Shown here: positions 1-8,665 of the stretch, one piece after another
How positions within the stretch are numbered: position 1 is the first letter of the stretch
How the letters are laid out: the number at the start of each line of letters is the position of its first letter
Assembly (NCBI GenBank): GCA_944333375.1
Contig: CALVKX010000013.1
Span: 1 to 18,831 of the forward strand
Direction of reading: 5' to 3'
Source of the DNA: an uncultured Eubacteriales bacterium
Lineage (GTDB): Bacteria > Bacillota_A > Clostridia > Christensenellales > Aristaeellaceae
Length of the DNA stretch: 18,831 nt
Position numbers and translations under genes: made by a program
The notes under the pieces: generated by a model
The model's input: the letters and a program-made list of their open reading frames with translations, nothing else
Told to the model about the DNA's origin: nothing
The model's database searches: none

Positions 1-458
1 TTGGCGCTCATGGAGCCCACGCCGCGGTGATACTTGGAGCCGTGGGCCATGGGGCCGGTGTGCTGGTTCCAGCGCTGAATGGTGCCGGTGAAGCCGTGGC
101 CCTTGCTCACGCCGCTGACGTCGATCTTCTCGCCAGCCTCAAACTGGGAAACGGTCAGCTCGTTGCCCACTTCCAGCTCGGCCACGTTATCCAGGCGGAA
201 CTCGCGCAGGTAACGGGTGGGAGCAACGCCGGCCTTCTTGAAATGGCCCGTGAGGGGCTTGTTGACCAGCTTCTTGGCGCGGTTTTCCGCATAGGTGTCA
301 AAGCCGACCTGCACGGCCTCGTAGCCGTCGGACTCAATGGTCTTCTTCTGCACGACCTTGCAGGGGCCGGCCTCCACCACGGTCACGGGCACGAGGCGGC
401 CGTCATCGGTGAAAACCTGCGTCATGCCGATCTTCTTACCTACGATCGCTTTCTTCAT
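1..458 (-). CDS. rplC: 50S ribosomal protein L3 (N-terminal part, runs off the left edge)
   Basis: Large-subunit ribosomal protein L3, which binds 23S rRNA early in assembly near the peptidyl-transferase centre. The first 152 or so residues are visible out of roughly 210 in the family. The start [16 protein letters not shown] and the later stretch [18 protein letters not shown] are typical of bacterial L3; the C-terminal part lies outside the window. The ATG at 456-458 is preceded by a good AGGAGGT site (467-473). It lies 18 bp after the rpsJ stop, so the two are co-transcribed in the usual S10-operon order (rpsJ-rplC). Nothing unusual is seen in the visible part. Confidence 0.97.
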   Translation of the reverse strand, partial: MKKAIVGKKIGMTQVFTDDGRLVPVTVVEAGPCKVVQKKTIESDGYEAVQVGFDTYAENRAKKLVNKPLTGHFKKAGVAPTRYLREFRLDNVAELEVGNELTVSQFEAGEKIDVSGVSKGHGFTGTIQRWNQHTGPMAHGSKYHRGVGSMSA

Positions 459-476
459 GATGTCGTACCTCCTGCA

Positions 477-791
477 TTAGTTATTGAGCTTGATTTCGAT
501 TTCGACGCCGGCAGGAAGATCCAGCTTCATCATGGCATCGACCGTGCGGGGGTTGGGATTGTGAATATCGATGAGGCGCTTGTGGGTGCGCATCTCGAAC
601 TGCTCGCGGCTATCCTTGTACTTGTGGGGCGCGCGCAGGATGGTCACGATCTCCTTTTCCGTCGGCAGGGGAATGGGGCCCGAAACCTTCGCGCCCGTCC
701 GCTTGGCGGTCTCCACGATCCGCTCGGAGGACTGATCGATCAGGTTGTGCTCGTAAGCCTTCAGCTTGATACGGATTTTCTGGTTGGCCAT
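477..791 (-). CDS. rpsJ: 30S ribosomal protein S10 (NusE)
   Basis: Small-subunit ribosomal protein S10, 104 residues, the normal family length. It sits in the 30S head and also acts as NusE in transcription antitermination. The sequence starts [19 protein letters not shown] and contains [10 protein letters not shown] and [10 protein letters not shown], all diagnostic for S10. The ATG at 789-791 follows an AAGGAGGAA site (797-805) with 5 bp spacing. It is the first gene of the S10 operon; a promoter lies at 1047-1075, leaving a leader of about 250 nt. No homologue of tuf, fusA or rpsL precedes it in this window; a glycosyltransferase gene does. Confidence 0.98.
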   Translation of the reverse strand: MANQKIRIKLKAYEHNLIDQSSERIVETAKRTGAKVSGPIPLPTEKEIVTILRAPHKYKDSREQFEMRTHKRLIDIHNPNPRTVDAMMKLDLPAGVEIEIKLNN

Positions 792-1046
792 TTTCGTTCC
801 TCCTTGATTCGTCTCAAGTACACCGCCCCGGGTGTGTCCATCGACCGCTTGGAATCAGGCGAGGCAACCCTCGCCTTCCTTCTGCGCTTCGGGCCTTCGC
901 CGTGAGAGCGCTCAGGCCCTGGCCGCGGATCGCGTCCCGCGCGATGTCTCAAGTCCGTCGCCCGATTTCCGGGCTGGTCCACGATAATTACCCGCCATGG
1001 CCATGGCGGCAACTTACCGCTTCATCCCTAAACAGACAGCTCAAGT
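792..1046 (-). promoter_or_regulatory. Structured 5' leader of the S10 operon
   Basis: Non-coding stretch between the promoter and rpsJ. Read on the minus strand it can form five separate hairpins: a perfect 18-bp palindrome CCGCCATGGCCATGGCGG (992-1009), GCCCG/CGGGC (960-974), ATCGCG/CGCGAT (929-945), GGCGAGG/CCTCGCC (858-875) and ACACC/GGTGT (820-835). The motif ACTTGAG occurs three times (near 813-819, 948-954 and 1041-1046), twice as ACTTGAGAC. The last hairpin ends 15 nt before the ribosome binding site. Ribosomal-protein leaders often bind a product of their own operon; S10-operon leaders have been proposed in Firmicutes. I infer autoregulation but cannot match this leader to a known family. 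Confidence 0.5.
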
Positions 1047-1075
1047 AGTATAAAACAAAACGCCCTGAAATGCAA
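1047..1075 (-). promoter_or_regulatory. Promoter of the S10 operon
   Basis: On the minus strand, a -35 TTGCAT (1070-1075), a 17-bp spacer and a -10 TATACT (1047-1052). The predicted transcription start is near 1040. It is the only good sigma-A-like site seen between the upstream glycosyltransferase gene and rpsJ. Confidence 0.75.
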
Positions 1076-1185
1076 GGGTTTTGCTAAAATATTTTGGCTT
1101 TTGGAGCTGCAACTCCCCATATGGTGGCCCTGTCCGCTCCTTAACATGAACACGCTTTCGTGTGTGTCCTATCCCGTTTTTTGCA

Positions 1186-1209
1186 GGCGGGGTCCCGAAG
1201 GCCCCCGCC
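1186..1209 (-). other. Strong GC hairpin after the glycosyltransferase gene
   Basis: Five bases beyond the stop of the gene at 1214-2689, GGCGGGG pairs with CCCCGCC around an inner stem closed by a UUCG tetraloop. No U-tract follows it on the minus strand (an A-run follows instead), so it is not a classic intrinsic terminator. It could stabilise the 3' end or terminate weakly. The rest of 1076-1213 holds only two weak hairpins, ACACG/CGTGT (1149-1162) and GGAG/CTCC (1103-1116), and no credible gene. Confidence 0.5.
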
Positions 1210-1213
1210 CGAA

Positions 1214-2689
1214 TTAGTTGGAAAAGGCCGTGATATAGCGCGTTTCCAGCAACGGAATATAGAAGCCGGCAAGCTCGTCACGTTCATCGAGCTGATCGAG
1301 ATTGCCCAGAAATATCAGCGCATACTCCCCATCCGCCTCAAAGGCATCCTTGCCGCCCGGCAGGCACACACCCGCGCCATAGAGCTCGGCAATGAATCGG
1401 TCCTCATCGGTCCAGTCCGTCAGCGCATTTCCGTCCGCATCCTTTTCATTGTATTGGATATACATGTGTGTACCTTCGTAGCTCTCCCGGTCCAGCAGCT
1501 CCATCATAGCCACCTGATAATGATGGGGATTGACAGCCGTGGTAACGGTCTGGACGTTGCGTACGGTTCCGGCCACGCATAAGCCCGCCACCAGCGCCGT
1601 CAGCACCACTCCGAAGCGTCGGGCCCGTCCCGGTACGAGCGCGGACTGAAGCAGCACCCCCAGCAACACAGCAAGCGCTGTATAACTTGAGAACACATAC
1701 CAGAATTTTTTGAAATTGGAAAAGGAGAACAGCACCGGCGGGACCACGAGCCACAGCAGACACCCCAGCGCAGCCGCCCTAGCGGACGGCGTCAGGCGTC
1801 TGCCGCTAAGGCGAATGCCCACATAGGCCGCCACACACAGGGCAGCCGCGATCATGAAGGCAGGGTCCTCCAGAAAAACCTTCAGATACATCAGCGGATC
1901 TCCCGGGCTGCCAGACGTCATCCGGTTCGACACATCCACGGACACCCCGGAGGTCAGAAAGGTCCAGCCGTCACGCAGGTAGCGGGCCGCCGCCCACGGC
2001 AGAACCGGGGCGATGCCCACGGCCAGCAGCAGACCCGCACGTTTCCATGTCAGCTCCTTGAGACGGCCCTGGCAGAGCAGAAACAGAAAGCAGATGGCCG
2101 GGATGCACAGCGCATGCCAGCTCTTGGTCAGAAAAGCCAGGCCAAAGCACAGCGCACTCCCATAAAAATACCGAAAGCTGCGGCCGCTGTCGAGCATGCA
2201 GAGCATGGCAATGGTGAAAAAAAGCTGGTAAAGTGCGTCAGGGTCTCCGTTTCGCGCATAGTGTCCAGCGATGAGAACGGTAAAGGCCGTCATCGTTCCC
2301 ACAAAAGCCAGCGAGGCCACGCTGCCCTGCCGCCGCTTGAGCCACAGCGCGCCCGTCGCCAGCATCGCAAATGCGGCCACGGCGCTGGGCAGGCGCACCG
2401 CCGCCAGCGTAAAGCCCGCCAGATGATAGCTCAGGGCAATCGCCCACATGCTCAGCGGGGGTTTGAGATTGAAATAGTCTGGCTCCCCAAAGTAGGTATT
2501 GACCAGATAATCGTCGTTGACGACCATCTCGTAGGCATTGACTCCGTGGCGCAGCTCATCATACATTTCCACCCAATCCGCTTCCAGGTTGGAAAAAAGC
2601 ATGACCCAAGCTCCCGTCAGGAGCAAAACCAGCAGCGCCGTATAGATAACCGCTCTTTTCCAGCCTGCCAATGCCTGTTTTCGCGCCAT
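1214..2689 (-). CDS. GT-C family membrane glycosyltransferase (ArnT/PMT-like)
   Basis: Polytopic membrane protein, 491 residues, with roughly ten hydrophobic segments by eye. After a first membrane helix (about 12-33) comes an outside loop with an Asp-Glu pair (D44-E45, in MYDELRHGVNAYEM) and then a KPPL motif (about 76-79). This arrangement matches ArnT and dolichyl-phosphate-mannose mannosyltransferase-like enzymes (GT39/GT83), which move a sugar from a polyprenyl-phosphate donor to an acceptor outside the membrane. The acceptor is not deducible. An ATG at 2687-2689 follows a GGGGAGG site by 8 bp. A TTG 21 bp upstream keeps the frame open but abuts an AAGGAG with no spacing, so it was rejected. 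The gene stands alone under its own promoter, divergent from the DUF362 gene. Confidence 0.85.
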   Translation of the reverse strand: MARKQALAGWKRAVIYTALLVLLLTGAWVMLFSNLEADWVEMYDELRHGVNAYEMVVNDDYLVNTYFGEPDYFNLKPPLSMWAIALSYHLAGFTLAAVRLPSAVAAFAMLATGALWLKRRQGSVASLAFVGTMTAFTVLIAGHYARNGDPDALYQLFFTIAMLCMLDSGRSFRYFYGSALCFGLAFLTKSWHALCIPAICFLFLLCQGRLKELTWKRAGLLLAVGIAPVLPWAAARYLRDGWTFLTSGVSVDVSNRMTSGSPGDPLMYLKVFLEDPAFMIAAALCVAAYVGIRLSGRRLTPSARAAALGCLLWLVVPPVLFSFSNFKKFWYVFSSYTALAVLLGVLLQSALVPGRARRFGVVLTALVAGLCVAGTVRNVQTVTTAVNPHHYQVAMMELLDRESYEGTHMYIQYNEKDADGNALTDWTDEDRFIAELYGAGVCLPGGKDAFEADGEYALIFLGNLDQLDERDELAGFYIPLLETRYITAFSN

Positions 2690-2744
2690 TGTGTTCGCCT
2701 CCCCGCACAACTCCTTATTAATTAAAAATGAAGCGATTTGTGTG

Positions 2745-2774
2745 AGTATAGCATCCGTCCTTCGGAATTGTCAA
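2745..2774 (-). promoter_or_regulatory. Promoter of the GT-C glycosyltransferase gene
   Basis: On the minus strand, a perfect -35 TTGACA (2769-2774), an 18-bp spacer and a -10 TATACT (2745-2750). The start is predicted near 2738, giving a leader of about 50 nt that contains the palindrome TTAATTAA. Confidence 0.8.
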
Positions 2775-2807
2775 ATGATAGATTTTTGCCGGAGGCCTTC
2801 CATTGTC

Positions 2808-2836
2808 TTGCCAGATAAAATTTTCTATGCTACAAT
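2808..2836 (+). promoter_or_regulatory. Promoter of the DUF362-uvrA pair
   Basis: -35 TTGCCA (2808-2813), a 17-bp spacer and -10 TACAAT (2831-2836). Transcription would start near 2843, about 40 nt before the DUF362 start codon. It is divergent from, and about 35 bp away from, the glycosyltransferase promoter. Confidence 0.75.
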
Positions 2837-2882
2837 ACCGGGGCGAACACGTTTTCGCATTTTACAGGGAGGTGCCACCACA

Positions 2883-4001
2883 ATGGAAAAAGCCAAGGTG
2901 TACTATACGAATTTCCGCGCTACACCCGATAAGAACATCCTGCAAAAGCTGCGCAGACTCATTGAGACGGCCGGCATCAAAACCATGCCGCTGGACGGCA
3001 AGTTTACCGCCGTAAAGATGCATTTCGGAGAGCCGGGCAACCTGGCTTTCCTTCGCTCCAACTATGCCAAGGTCGTCGTGGATGTCCTCAAGGAGATGGG
3101 CGCCCGGCCCTTCCTGACCGACTGCAACACGCTGTACACCGGTATGCGCCGCAACGCCCTGGATCATTTGACGGCGGCGTGTGAAAACGGCTTCACTCCC
3201 CTGCAGACCGGCTGCCACGTCATCATCGCCGACGGTTTGCTGGGCAACGATCATGTTGCCGTGCCCATCGACGGGGAATACTGCAAGGAGGCGCTCATCG
3301 GCCGGGCCGCCATGGACGCCGACGCCATCATCAGCCTGACCCATTTCAAGTGCCACGAGGGCACGGGCATCGGCGGCGCGCTGAAAAACCTTGGCATGGG
3401 GCTTGGTTCCACGGCCGGCAAGCGCGCCATGCACTGCGACGGCAAGCCCGTGGTCAACCACGATCTGTGCGTGGGCTGCGGCCTGTGCGCCCGCCAGTGC
3501 GCGCACGGCGCCATCAGCTTCAGCGGAGAGAAGGGCCATCGCCGCGCCACCATCGACCACGACAAGTGCGTGGGCTGCGGCCGCTGCGTGGGCGCGTGCC
3601 GCGACCGGGGCGCCATCCAGGGGCCGGACAGTTCCAACGACGTGCTCAACTGCAAGATCTCCGAGTACGCCTGGGCCGTCATCAAAGACCGTCCCAACTT
3701 CCACATCTCCCTGGTCATGGACGTTTCTCCCTACTGCGACTGCCACCCGGAGAACGACACGCCCGTCATCGCGGACGTTGGCATGTTTGCCAGCTTTGAC
3801 CCGGTGGCGCTGGATGTGGCCTGCGCCGATGCGTGCAACCGCATGGAACCCCTCCCCGGCACCTTCCTGACCGACCGCAAACATTCCACCGGCGACATCT
3901 TCAACGACACACACCCCTACACCAACTGGCGCTCCGGCGTGGAGCACGCCGCGAAGCTGGGCGTGGGCTCCCTGGAGTACGAGCTCATCGAGGTGCGCTG
4001 A
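2883..4001 (+). CDS. DUF362 domain protein with two [4Fe-4S] ferredoxin motifs
   Basis: 372-residue cytoplasmic iron-sulphur protein. The N-terminal and C-terminal parts form a DUF362 domain (FTAVKMHFGEPGN, LTHFKCHEGTGIGGALKNLGMG and, later, FASFDPVALDVACADA are typical). Inserted between them is a two-cluster ferredoxin module: C196, C199, C202, C206 and C229, C232, C235, C239, each C-x2-C-x2-C-x3-C. The first two motifs suggest electron transfer or cluster handling, but the biochemical role of this family is not established. The ATG follows an AGGGAGGTG site (2866-2874). An in-frame extension upstream to 2691 would cross the promoter and was rejected. uvrA follows 39 bp later without a visible terminator, so the two are probably co-transcribed. 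Confidence 0.88.
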   Translation: MEKAKVYYTNFRATPDKNILQKLRRLIETAGIKTMPLDGKFTAVKMHFGEPGNLAFLRSNYAKVVVDVLKEMGARPFLTDCNTLYTGMRRNALDHLTAACENGFTPLQTGCHVIIADGLLGNDHVAVPIDGEYCKEALIGRAAMDADAIISLTHFKCHEGTGIGGALKNLGMGLGSTAGKRAMHCDGKPVVNHDLCVGCGLCARQCAHGAISFSGEKGHRRATIDHDKCVGCGRCVGACRDRGAIQGPDSSNDVLNCKISEYAWAVIKDRPNFHISLVMDVSPYCDCHPENDTPVIADVGMFASFDPVALDVACADACNRMEPLPGTFLTDRKHSTGDIFNDTHPYTNWRSGVEHAAKLGVGSLEYELIEVR

Positions 4002-4040
4002 TTTCCCTGTCGCAGACTCCCAGAGAGGACGGTTCATTTC

Positions 4041-6881
4041 TTGCAGGACAAACTCATCGTTCGCGGCGCGCGCGAACACAACCTCAAAAACGTCACGCTG
4101 GAGATTCCCCGCAACAGCCTCGTGGTCTTTACGGGGCTGAGCGGTTCGGGCAAGACCAGCCTGGCTTTTGATACCATCTACGCCGAGGGGCAGCGCCGCT
4201 ATGTGGAGAGCCTCTCCTCCTACGCGCGCATGTTCCTGGGCCAGATGGAGAAGCCCGACATCGACTCCATCGAGGGGCTCTCCCCCGCCATCTCCATCGA
4301 TCAAAAGACCACGGCGCGCAACCCCCGCTCCACCGTGGGCACCGTGACGGAGATCTATGATTACCTGCGCCTGCTCTATGCGCGCGTGGGCGTTCCGCAC
4401 TGTCCCAAGTGCGGCCGGGAGATCCGCCAGCAGACCATCGACCAGATGGCCGACCAGGTGATGGCCTACCCGGAAGGCCAGCGGCTGCAGCTGCTCGCGC
4501 CCGTGGTGCGCGCGCGCAAGGGTGAGCACGCCAAGCTTCTGGAGGATGCGCAGAAGCGCGGATTCGTGCGTGTGCGCATCGACGGCGAGCTCTACGAGCT
4601 GGACGATGTGCCGCGGCTGGACAAAAAGAAGAAGCATGACATCGAGATCGTCGTCGACCGTCTGATCGTGCGCCCTTCGGACGAGTTCCGCCAGCGCCTG
4701 GCCGACAGCATGGAGACCGCCGCGGGCGAAAGCGGCGGCCTGGTGCTGGTGGACCTGTTTGACAAGGGCACGCTGCTGTTTTCCCAGAACTACGCCTGTC
4801 CAGAGTGCGGCGTGTCCATCGAGGAGCTCTCCCCGCGCATGTTCAGCTTCAACAGCCCCTTTGGGGCCTGCCCCGAGTGCAGCGGCCTGGGCACGGTGAT
4901 GCATATCGCTCCGGAGGCGATCATCCCCGATCCCTCCCTCAGCCTCAGCCAGGGCGCCCTGCAGGCCATGGGCTGGAACACGGCGGACAAGGGCAGCATG
5001 GCCAGCAGCTATTTCCGGGCGCTGGCCGAGCTCTACGGCTTCAGTCTGGACACACCCGTACGCGATCTGCCGCCCAAAATTCTGGACATCCTGTTCTACG
5101 GGTCCAATGACAAAATCACCATCGAATACGAGAGCGCCCATGGCAGGGGCCAGTATCAGACGACCTTTGAGGGCGTCATCACCTCGCTCAACCGCCGCTA
5201 CCGCGAGACCACCAGCGAGTCCATGAAGGCCGCCTACGAGGAATACATGGTTTCCGACAGGTGCCGCGCCTGCGGCGGGCGTCGCCTGCGCCCCGAGGTG
5301 CTGGCCGTGACGGTGGGCGGCATGAACATCAGCGAGCTGTGCGACCTGAGCGTATCGTCGGCGCGCGCCTTTTTCAAGGGCCTGAAGCTGAGCGAGAAGG
5401 ACACCATGATCGCCTCCCAGATTCTGCGCGAGCTGGACGCCCGGCTGGGCTTTTTGGACAGTGTGGGCCTGTCCTACCTCACGCTCTCGCGTGCGGCGGC
5501 CACGCTCTCCGGCGGCGAGGCCCAGCGTATCCGCCTGGCCACGCAGATCGGCTCCAGTCTGATGGGCGTGCTCTACATCCTGGACGAGCCCTCCATCGGC
5601 CTGCATCAGCGCGACAACGCAAAGCTCCTGGCCACGCTCAAGCGCCTGAGGGATTTGGGCAACACGCTCATTGTGGTGGAGCACGACGAGGACACCATGT
5701 ACGCCGCCGACTACATCGTGGACGTAGGGCCCGGCGCGGGCGTCCACGGCGGCGAGATCATCGCCGAGGGCACCATCGACGAGATCCTCGCCAATCCCCG
5801 TTCCATCACCGGCCAGTATTTGAGCGGCAAGCTGTCTATCCCCGTGCCCGGGAAGCGGCGCAAGCCGTCCGGCTGGCTCACGGTTCGGGGCGCGAAGGAA
5901 AACAACCTGAAAAATATCGACGTCAAGCTTCCGCTGGGCGTGTTCTGCTGCGTAACCGGCGTGAGCGGCTCGGGCAAGTCCAGCCTCATCAACGAGATCG
6001 TCTACAAGCATCTCGCCCGCCTCCTCAACCGCGCCAAGACGCGGGCGGGCAAGTTCGAAGGCATGGACGGCGTGGAGCAGCTTGACAAGATCATCGCCAT
6101 CGACCAAAGCCCCATCGGCCGCACGCCGCGCTCCAACCCCGCCACCTATACCGGGCTGTTCGACCTGGTGCGCCGCGTCTTTGCCATGACGCCGGACGCC
6201 AAGGCCCGCGGCTACAAGGAAAACCGCTTCAGCTTCAACGTCAAGGGCGGCCGCTGCGAAGCCTGTGGCGGCGACGGCCTTCTCAAGATCGAGATGCACT
6301 TCCTGCCCGACATCTACGTGCCCTGCGACGTGTGCAAGGGCGCGCGCTACAACCGCGAAACCCTCGACGTGCGCTACAAGGGCAAGAACATCCACGAGGT
6401 GCTGGAGATGACCGTGGAGGAGGCGCTGAGCTTCTTTGAGAACCACGAGCCCATCGTCAAGAAGCTCCAGACCCTCTACGACGTGGGCCTGGACTACATC
6501 AAGCTCGGCCAGCCCAGCACCCAGCTCTCCGGCGGCGAGGCCCAGCGTATCAAGCTGGCCACCGAGCTCAGCCGCCGCGCCACGGGCCGCACCCTCTATC
6601 TCCTGGACGAGCCCACCACGGGGCTTCACATGGCTGACGTGCAGAAGCTCATCGACGTCTTGCAGCGGCTGGTGGACGCGGGCAACAGCGTTCTGGTCAT
6701 CGAGCATAACCTCGACGTCATCAAAACCGCCGACTACCTCATCGACCTGGGACCCGAGGGCGGCGACGGCGGCGGCACCGTCGTGTGTCAGGGCACGCCG
6801 GAAAAGGTGGCCAGGGTCCCCGAAAGCTATACGGGACAGTTTCTTGCGCCGATCCTGGCCCGCACGGCAGCAAAAAAATAA
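4041..6881 (+). CDS. uvrA: UvrABC excinuclease subunit A
   Basis: DNA-damage recognition ATPase of nucleotide excision repair, which loads UvrB at lesions. 946 residues, the normal length. Two ABC ATPase halves are complete: Walker A GLSGSGKT (32-39) and GVSGSGKS (640-647), signature LSGGEAQRI (489-497 and 829-837), Walker B ILDEP (about 513) and LLDEP (about 854). Zinc sites are visible at CPKC (121-124), at the CPEC pairs around 253-290, and at the C-terminal C739-x2-C742-x19-C762-x2-C765 finger. The start is TTG at 4041: the family begins right there ([16 protein letters not shown]) and no in-frame ATG precedes it. A GAGAGGA site (4023-4029) lies 11 bp upstream, so initiation may be modest. 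uvrB is not adjacent. Confidence 0.98.
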   Translation: MQDKLIVRGAREHNLKNVTLEIPRNSLVVFTGLSGSGKTSLAFDTIYAEGQRRYVESLSSYARMFLGQMEKPDIDSIEGLSPAISIDQKTTARNPRSTVGTVTEIYDYLRLLYARVGVPHCPKCGREIRQQTIDQMADQVMAYPEGQRLQLLAPVVRARKGEHAKLLEDAQKRGFVRVRIDGELYELDDVPRLDKKKKHDIEIVVDRLIVRPSDEFRQRLADSMETAAGESGGLVLVDLFDKGTLLFSQNYACPECGVSIEELSPRMFSFNSPFGACPECSGLGTVMHIAPEAIIPDPSLSLSQGALQAMGWNTADKGSMASSYFRALAELYGFSLDTPVRDLPPKILDILFYGSNDKITIEYESAHGRGQYQTTFEGVITSLNRRYRETTSESMKAAYEEYMVSDRCRACGGRRLRPEVLAVTVGGMNISELCDLSVSSARAFFKGLKLSEKDTMIASQILRELDARLGFLDSVGLSYLTLSRAAATLSGGEAQRIRLATQIGSSLMGVLYILDEPSIGLHQRDNAKLLATLKRLRDLGNTLIVVEHDEDTMYAADYIVDVGPGAGVHGGEIIAEGTIDEILANPRSITGQYLSGKLSIPVPGKRRKPSGWLTVRGAKENNLKNIDVKLPLGVFCCVTGVSGSGKSSLINEIVYKHLARLLNRAKTRAGKFEGMDGVEQLDKIIAIDQSPIGRTPRSNPATYTGLFDLVRRVFAMTPDAKARGYKENRFSFNVKGGRCEACGGDGLLKIEMHFLPDIYVPCDVCKGARYNRETLDVRYKGKNIHEVLEMTVEEALSFFENHEPIVKKLQTLYDVGLDYIKLGQPSTQLSGGEAQRIKLATELSRRATGRTLYLLDEPTTGLHMADVQKLIDVLQRLVDAGNSVLVIEHNLDVIKTADYLIDLGPEGGDGGGTVVCQGTPEKVARVPESYTGQFLAPILARTAAKK

Positions 6882-6886
6882 GAAGC

Positions 6887-6918
6887 AGCCCCGGCGGCAC
6901 GCAAGCGCTGCCGGGGCT
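6887..6918 (+). terminator. Possible terminator after uvrA
   Basis: AGCCCCGGC (6887-6895) pairs perfectly with GCCGGGGCT (6910-6918) around a 14-nt loop, 5 bp after the uvrA stop. The downstream sequence is not a clear U-run, so termination may be partial or Rho-assisted. Confidence 0.5.
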
Positions 6919-6973
6919 CGTGCTTCAACTTAGCAGCTGAGGGGTTTTCAGCGGAATTTCTCACTTGAAAAAG

Positions 6974-7002
6974 TTGACAATTTCCCCTTTCGGGGAGATA
7001 AT
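6974..7002 (+). promoter_or_regulatory. Promoter with an inverted repeat in its spacer (GtrII-like gene)
   Basis: Perfect -35 TTGACA (6974-6979), a 17-bp spacer and -10 GATAAT (6997-7002). The spacer contains the inverted repeat TCCCC-tttc-GGGGA (6983-6996), placed where a repressor or a spacer-twisting activator could bind. The transcription start would be near 7009, giving a leader of only about 24 nt. Confidence 0.75.
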
Positions 7003-7032
7003 GAAACACAAAAAACGAACTGGGGTGTCGAT

Positions 7033-8583
7033 ATGCCTTGCCAGAATCAAATTGCGGCATTTTGGAAACGAGTCGGACGGCCGGCGCGGACGGCGCTGGG
7101 CACAGGTGTAATCTGCGGGGTGCTGGCTTATCTCTTTGCGCTTACAAACACACTGTTTCTGACCGGCGACGCGCTCAACAACATCTATTTTGACGGCAAT
7201 TTGATGTGGATCGGCCGCTGGAGCAGCCAGTGGCTGTCCTCCCTGAGCACCAGCTACACCATGCCTTACATAAACGGGATGATTGCCATCCTGGCTGTGG
7301 CCGTGCTGTCGGCGCTGCTGGTGTCTGTGTTCGAGATTCGTTCATCGGTGCTTGCTGCGGCAAGTGCGATTTTGATGACGTGCTTTCCGACGGTAAGCGC
7401 AACGCTTGGCTATATGCATAACGCCGATGCATACCTGCTGGCGGCCATGCTTGCCGCCTTAGGCGTATTTTTGCTGGAGAAATATCGCTGGGGGCTGTTT
7501 CCTGCCGTCGTTGTGATCGCCTTTGCTACCGGGACCTACCAGGCCAGCGCGACGTTTGCCTTGGGGATGATGTTTGTACGGGGGATGCAGCTGCTCATCT
7601 GCGACAGAGCGGTTGACGGCAGAGGGCTGTTGCGGCGTGCCGGAAGGTATGCCCTGTGCATGGTTTTTTCTGTAGGGCTGTATTACATCGTGCTGCTGGC
7701 CATGACGGGCGGGACCGGTAGCGGAGTCGGAGACTACCAGTCTGTCACACGGTCAGCGTCACTGGATACGCTCTTGGCGTTCCCTGAGAATCTTGCGGGC
7801 TGTTACCGGGATTTCTGGCAGGCCATGGGCGCCCTTTCCACCGAGGAAGGTTGTCAGGTGGGGAACTGGCCCAATGTGATTCTCATGGTTGCGGTGGCAG
7901 CGCTCATGTGCGCGTGCTTCGTGGCATACCAGGGGAAGAATCCATGGCGCTTTGTGGCCATGCTGGCGCTGGCCGCGCTGGCCCCGTTTTTCCTCTGCGC
8001 GATTCGGATTTTCGCGCCTGAGAAAGTCTATGTCCTGATGACCTATAGCGTATCGGGCATCTATCTGCTGGGAATCGTGCTGATGGATCGCCTGGATGGC
8101 GTGATGAAACGAGCCAGGGAAGCCAGGAAACAATGCGCCCGTCTGGCGCTGGCGGGCCTGAGCTGGGTCATGATGGGCTGCCTGATGCTGTGTGCCTTTG
8201 TATGGACCATTGACGCAAACGTAAAATTTCATAAGGCCAAGCTGGATTATGAGAACATGTATGCTCAGTGTGCGACCTATCTGGCACTTGCGGAGGCAAA
8301 TGAGAACTATGTGCAGGGGATGCCGGTGCTGGTCATCGGCGACAGCTCCTACGCATCGGACCGGGCGCAGCCGATCATGTATGAAACCAAGATGTATTAT
8401 ACCTTTATGAAATACATCCTGAAAATGAACATGCCTTTTGATACGGCAAACGGCATACGCGATCTGGCGCGGGGCATCGCAGAAACGGAGGACTTCATCC
8501 TCATGCCCTGTTATCCTCAGGAGGGAAGCGTGCAGGCGATCGAAAACTGCATTGTGGTCAAGCTCAGCGAAATGGTTTATTGA
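7033..8583 (+). CDS. GtrII-like membrane glucosyltransferase
   Basis: Polytopic membrane protein, 516 residues, with about ten hydrophobic segments by eye, then a soluble C-terminal tail from about residue 400. The N-terminal part GDALNN...GRWSSQWLSSL (45-71) followed by hydrophobic segments matches the GtrII (glucosyl transferase II) family, whose members move glucose from a lipid carrier onto surface polysaccharide or teichoic acid-like polymers. The target here is unknown. The ATG at 7033 has only a weak TGGGGTG site (7021-7027). Codon use differs from neighbours: 21 of the first 38 codons end in G or C, compared with 31 of 38 in uvrA, suggesting a separate origin, as is common for surface-glycan genes. 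No gtrA or gtrB partner is next to it. Confidence 0.75.
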   Translation: MPCQNQIAAFWKRVGRPARTALGTGVICGVLAYLFALTNTLFLTGDALNNIYFDGNLMWIGRWSSQWLSSLSTSYTMPYINGMIAILAVAVLSALLVSVFEIRSSVLAAASAILMTCFPTVSATLGYMHNADAYLLAAMLAALGVFLLEKYRWGLFPAVVVIAFATGTYQASATFALGMMFVRGMQLLICDRAVDGRGLLRRAGRYALCMVFSVGLYYIVLLAMTGGTGSGVGDYQSVTRSASLDTLLAFPENLAGCYRDFWQAMGALSTEEGCQVGNWPNVILMVAVAALMCACFVAYQGKNPWRFVAMLALAALAPFFLCAIRIFAPEKVYVLMTYSVSGIYLLGIVLMDRLDGVMKRAREARKQCARLALAGLSWVMMGCLMLCAFVWTIDANVKFHKAKLDYENMYAQCATYLALAEANENYVQGMPVLVIGDSSYASDRAQPIMYETKMYYTFMKYILKMNMPFDTANGIRDLARGIAETEDFILMPCYPQEGSVQAIENCIVVKLSEMVY

Positions 8584-8585
8584 AT

Positions 8586-8632
8586 AAAAAGTACGAAGAC
8601 GGGCCTTCGCAAAAGCGACAGCCCGCCTTCGT
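8586..8632 (-). terminator. Intrinsic terminator of glnN, possibly bidirectional
   Basis: A long hairpin (8593-8632): ACGAAG/CTTCGT plus an inner GGGC/GCCC and CGC/GCG, with a few mismatches and a 4-nt loop. On the minus strand it is followed by a U-rich run (CTTTTTATTC, reading down from 8591), making a classic terminator for glnN. It also sits 9 bp after the GtrII-like stop, so the stem may serve that gene too, although no U-tract follows on the plus strand. Confidence 0.75.
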
Positions 8633-8665
8633 CCGCTGTAGGCAGAAAACGGCCGTTTGCAAGCG

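Noticed and set aside
953..1002. Short reading frame from ATGGCC in the rpsJ leader as a leader peptide
   Set aside because: No ribosome binding site precedes it, and it starts inside a perfect palindrome; an RNA structure explains the region better.
2862..6707. 1281-codon open frame on the minus strand
   Set aside because: It is antisense to the DUF362 gene and uvrA, both certain. The product is His/Ala/Gly/Val-rich with no recognisable domain, the usual shadow of G+C-rich genes.
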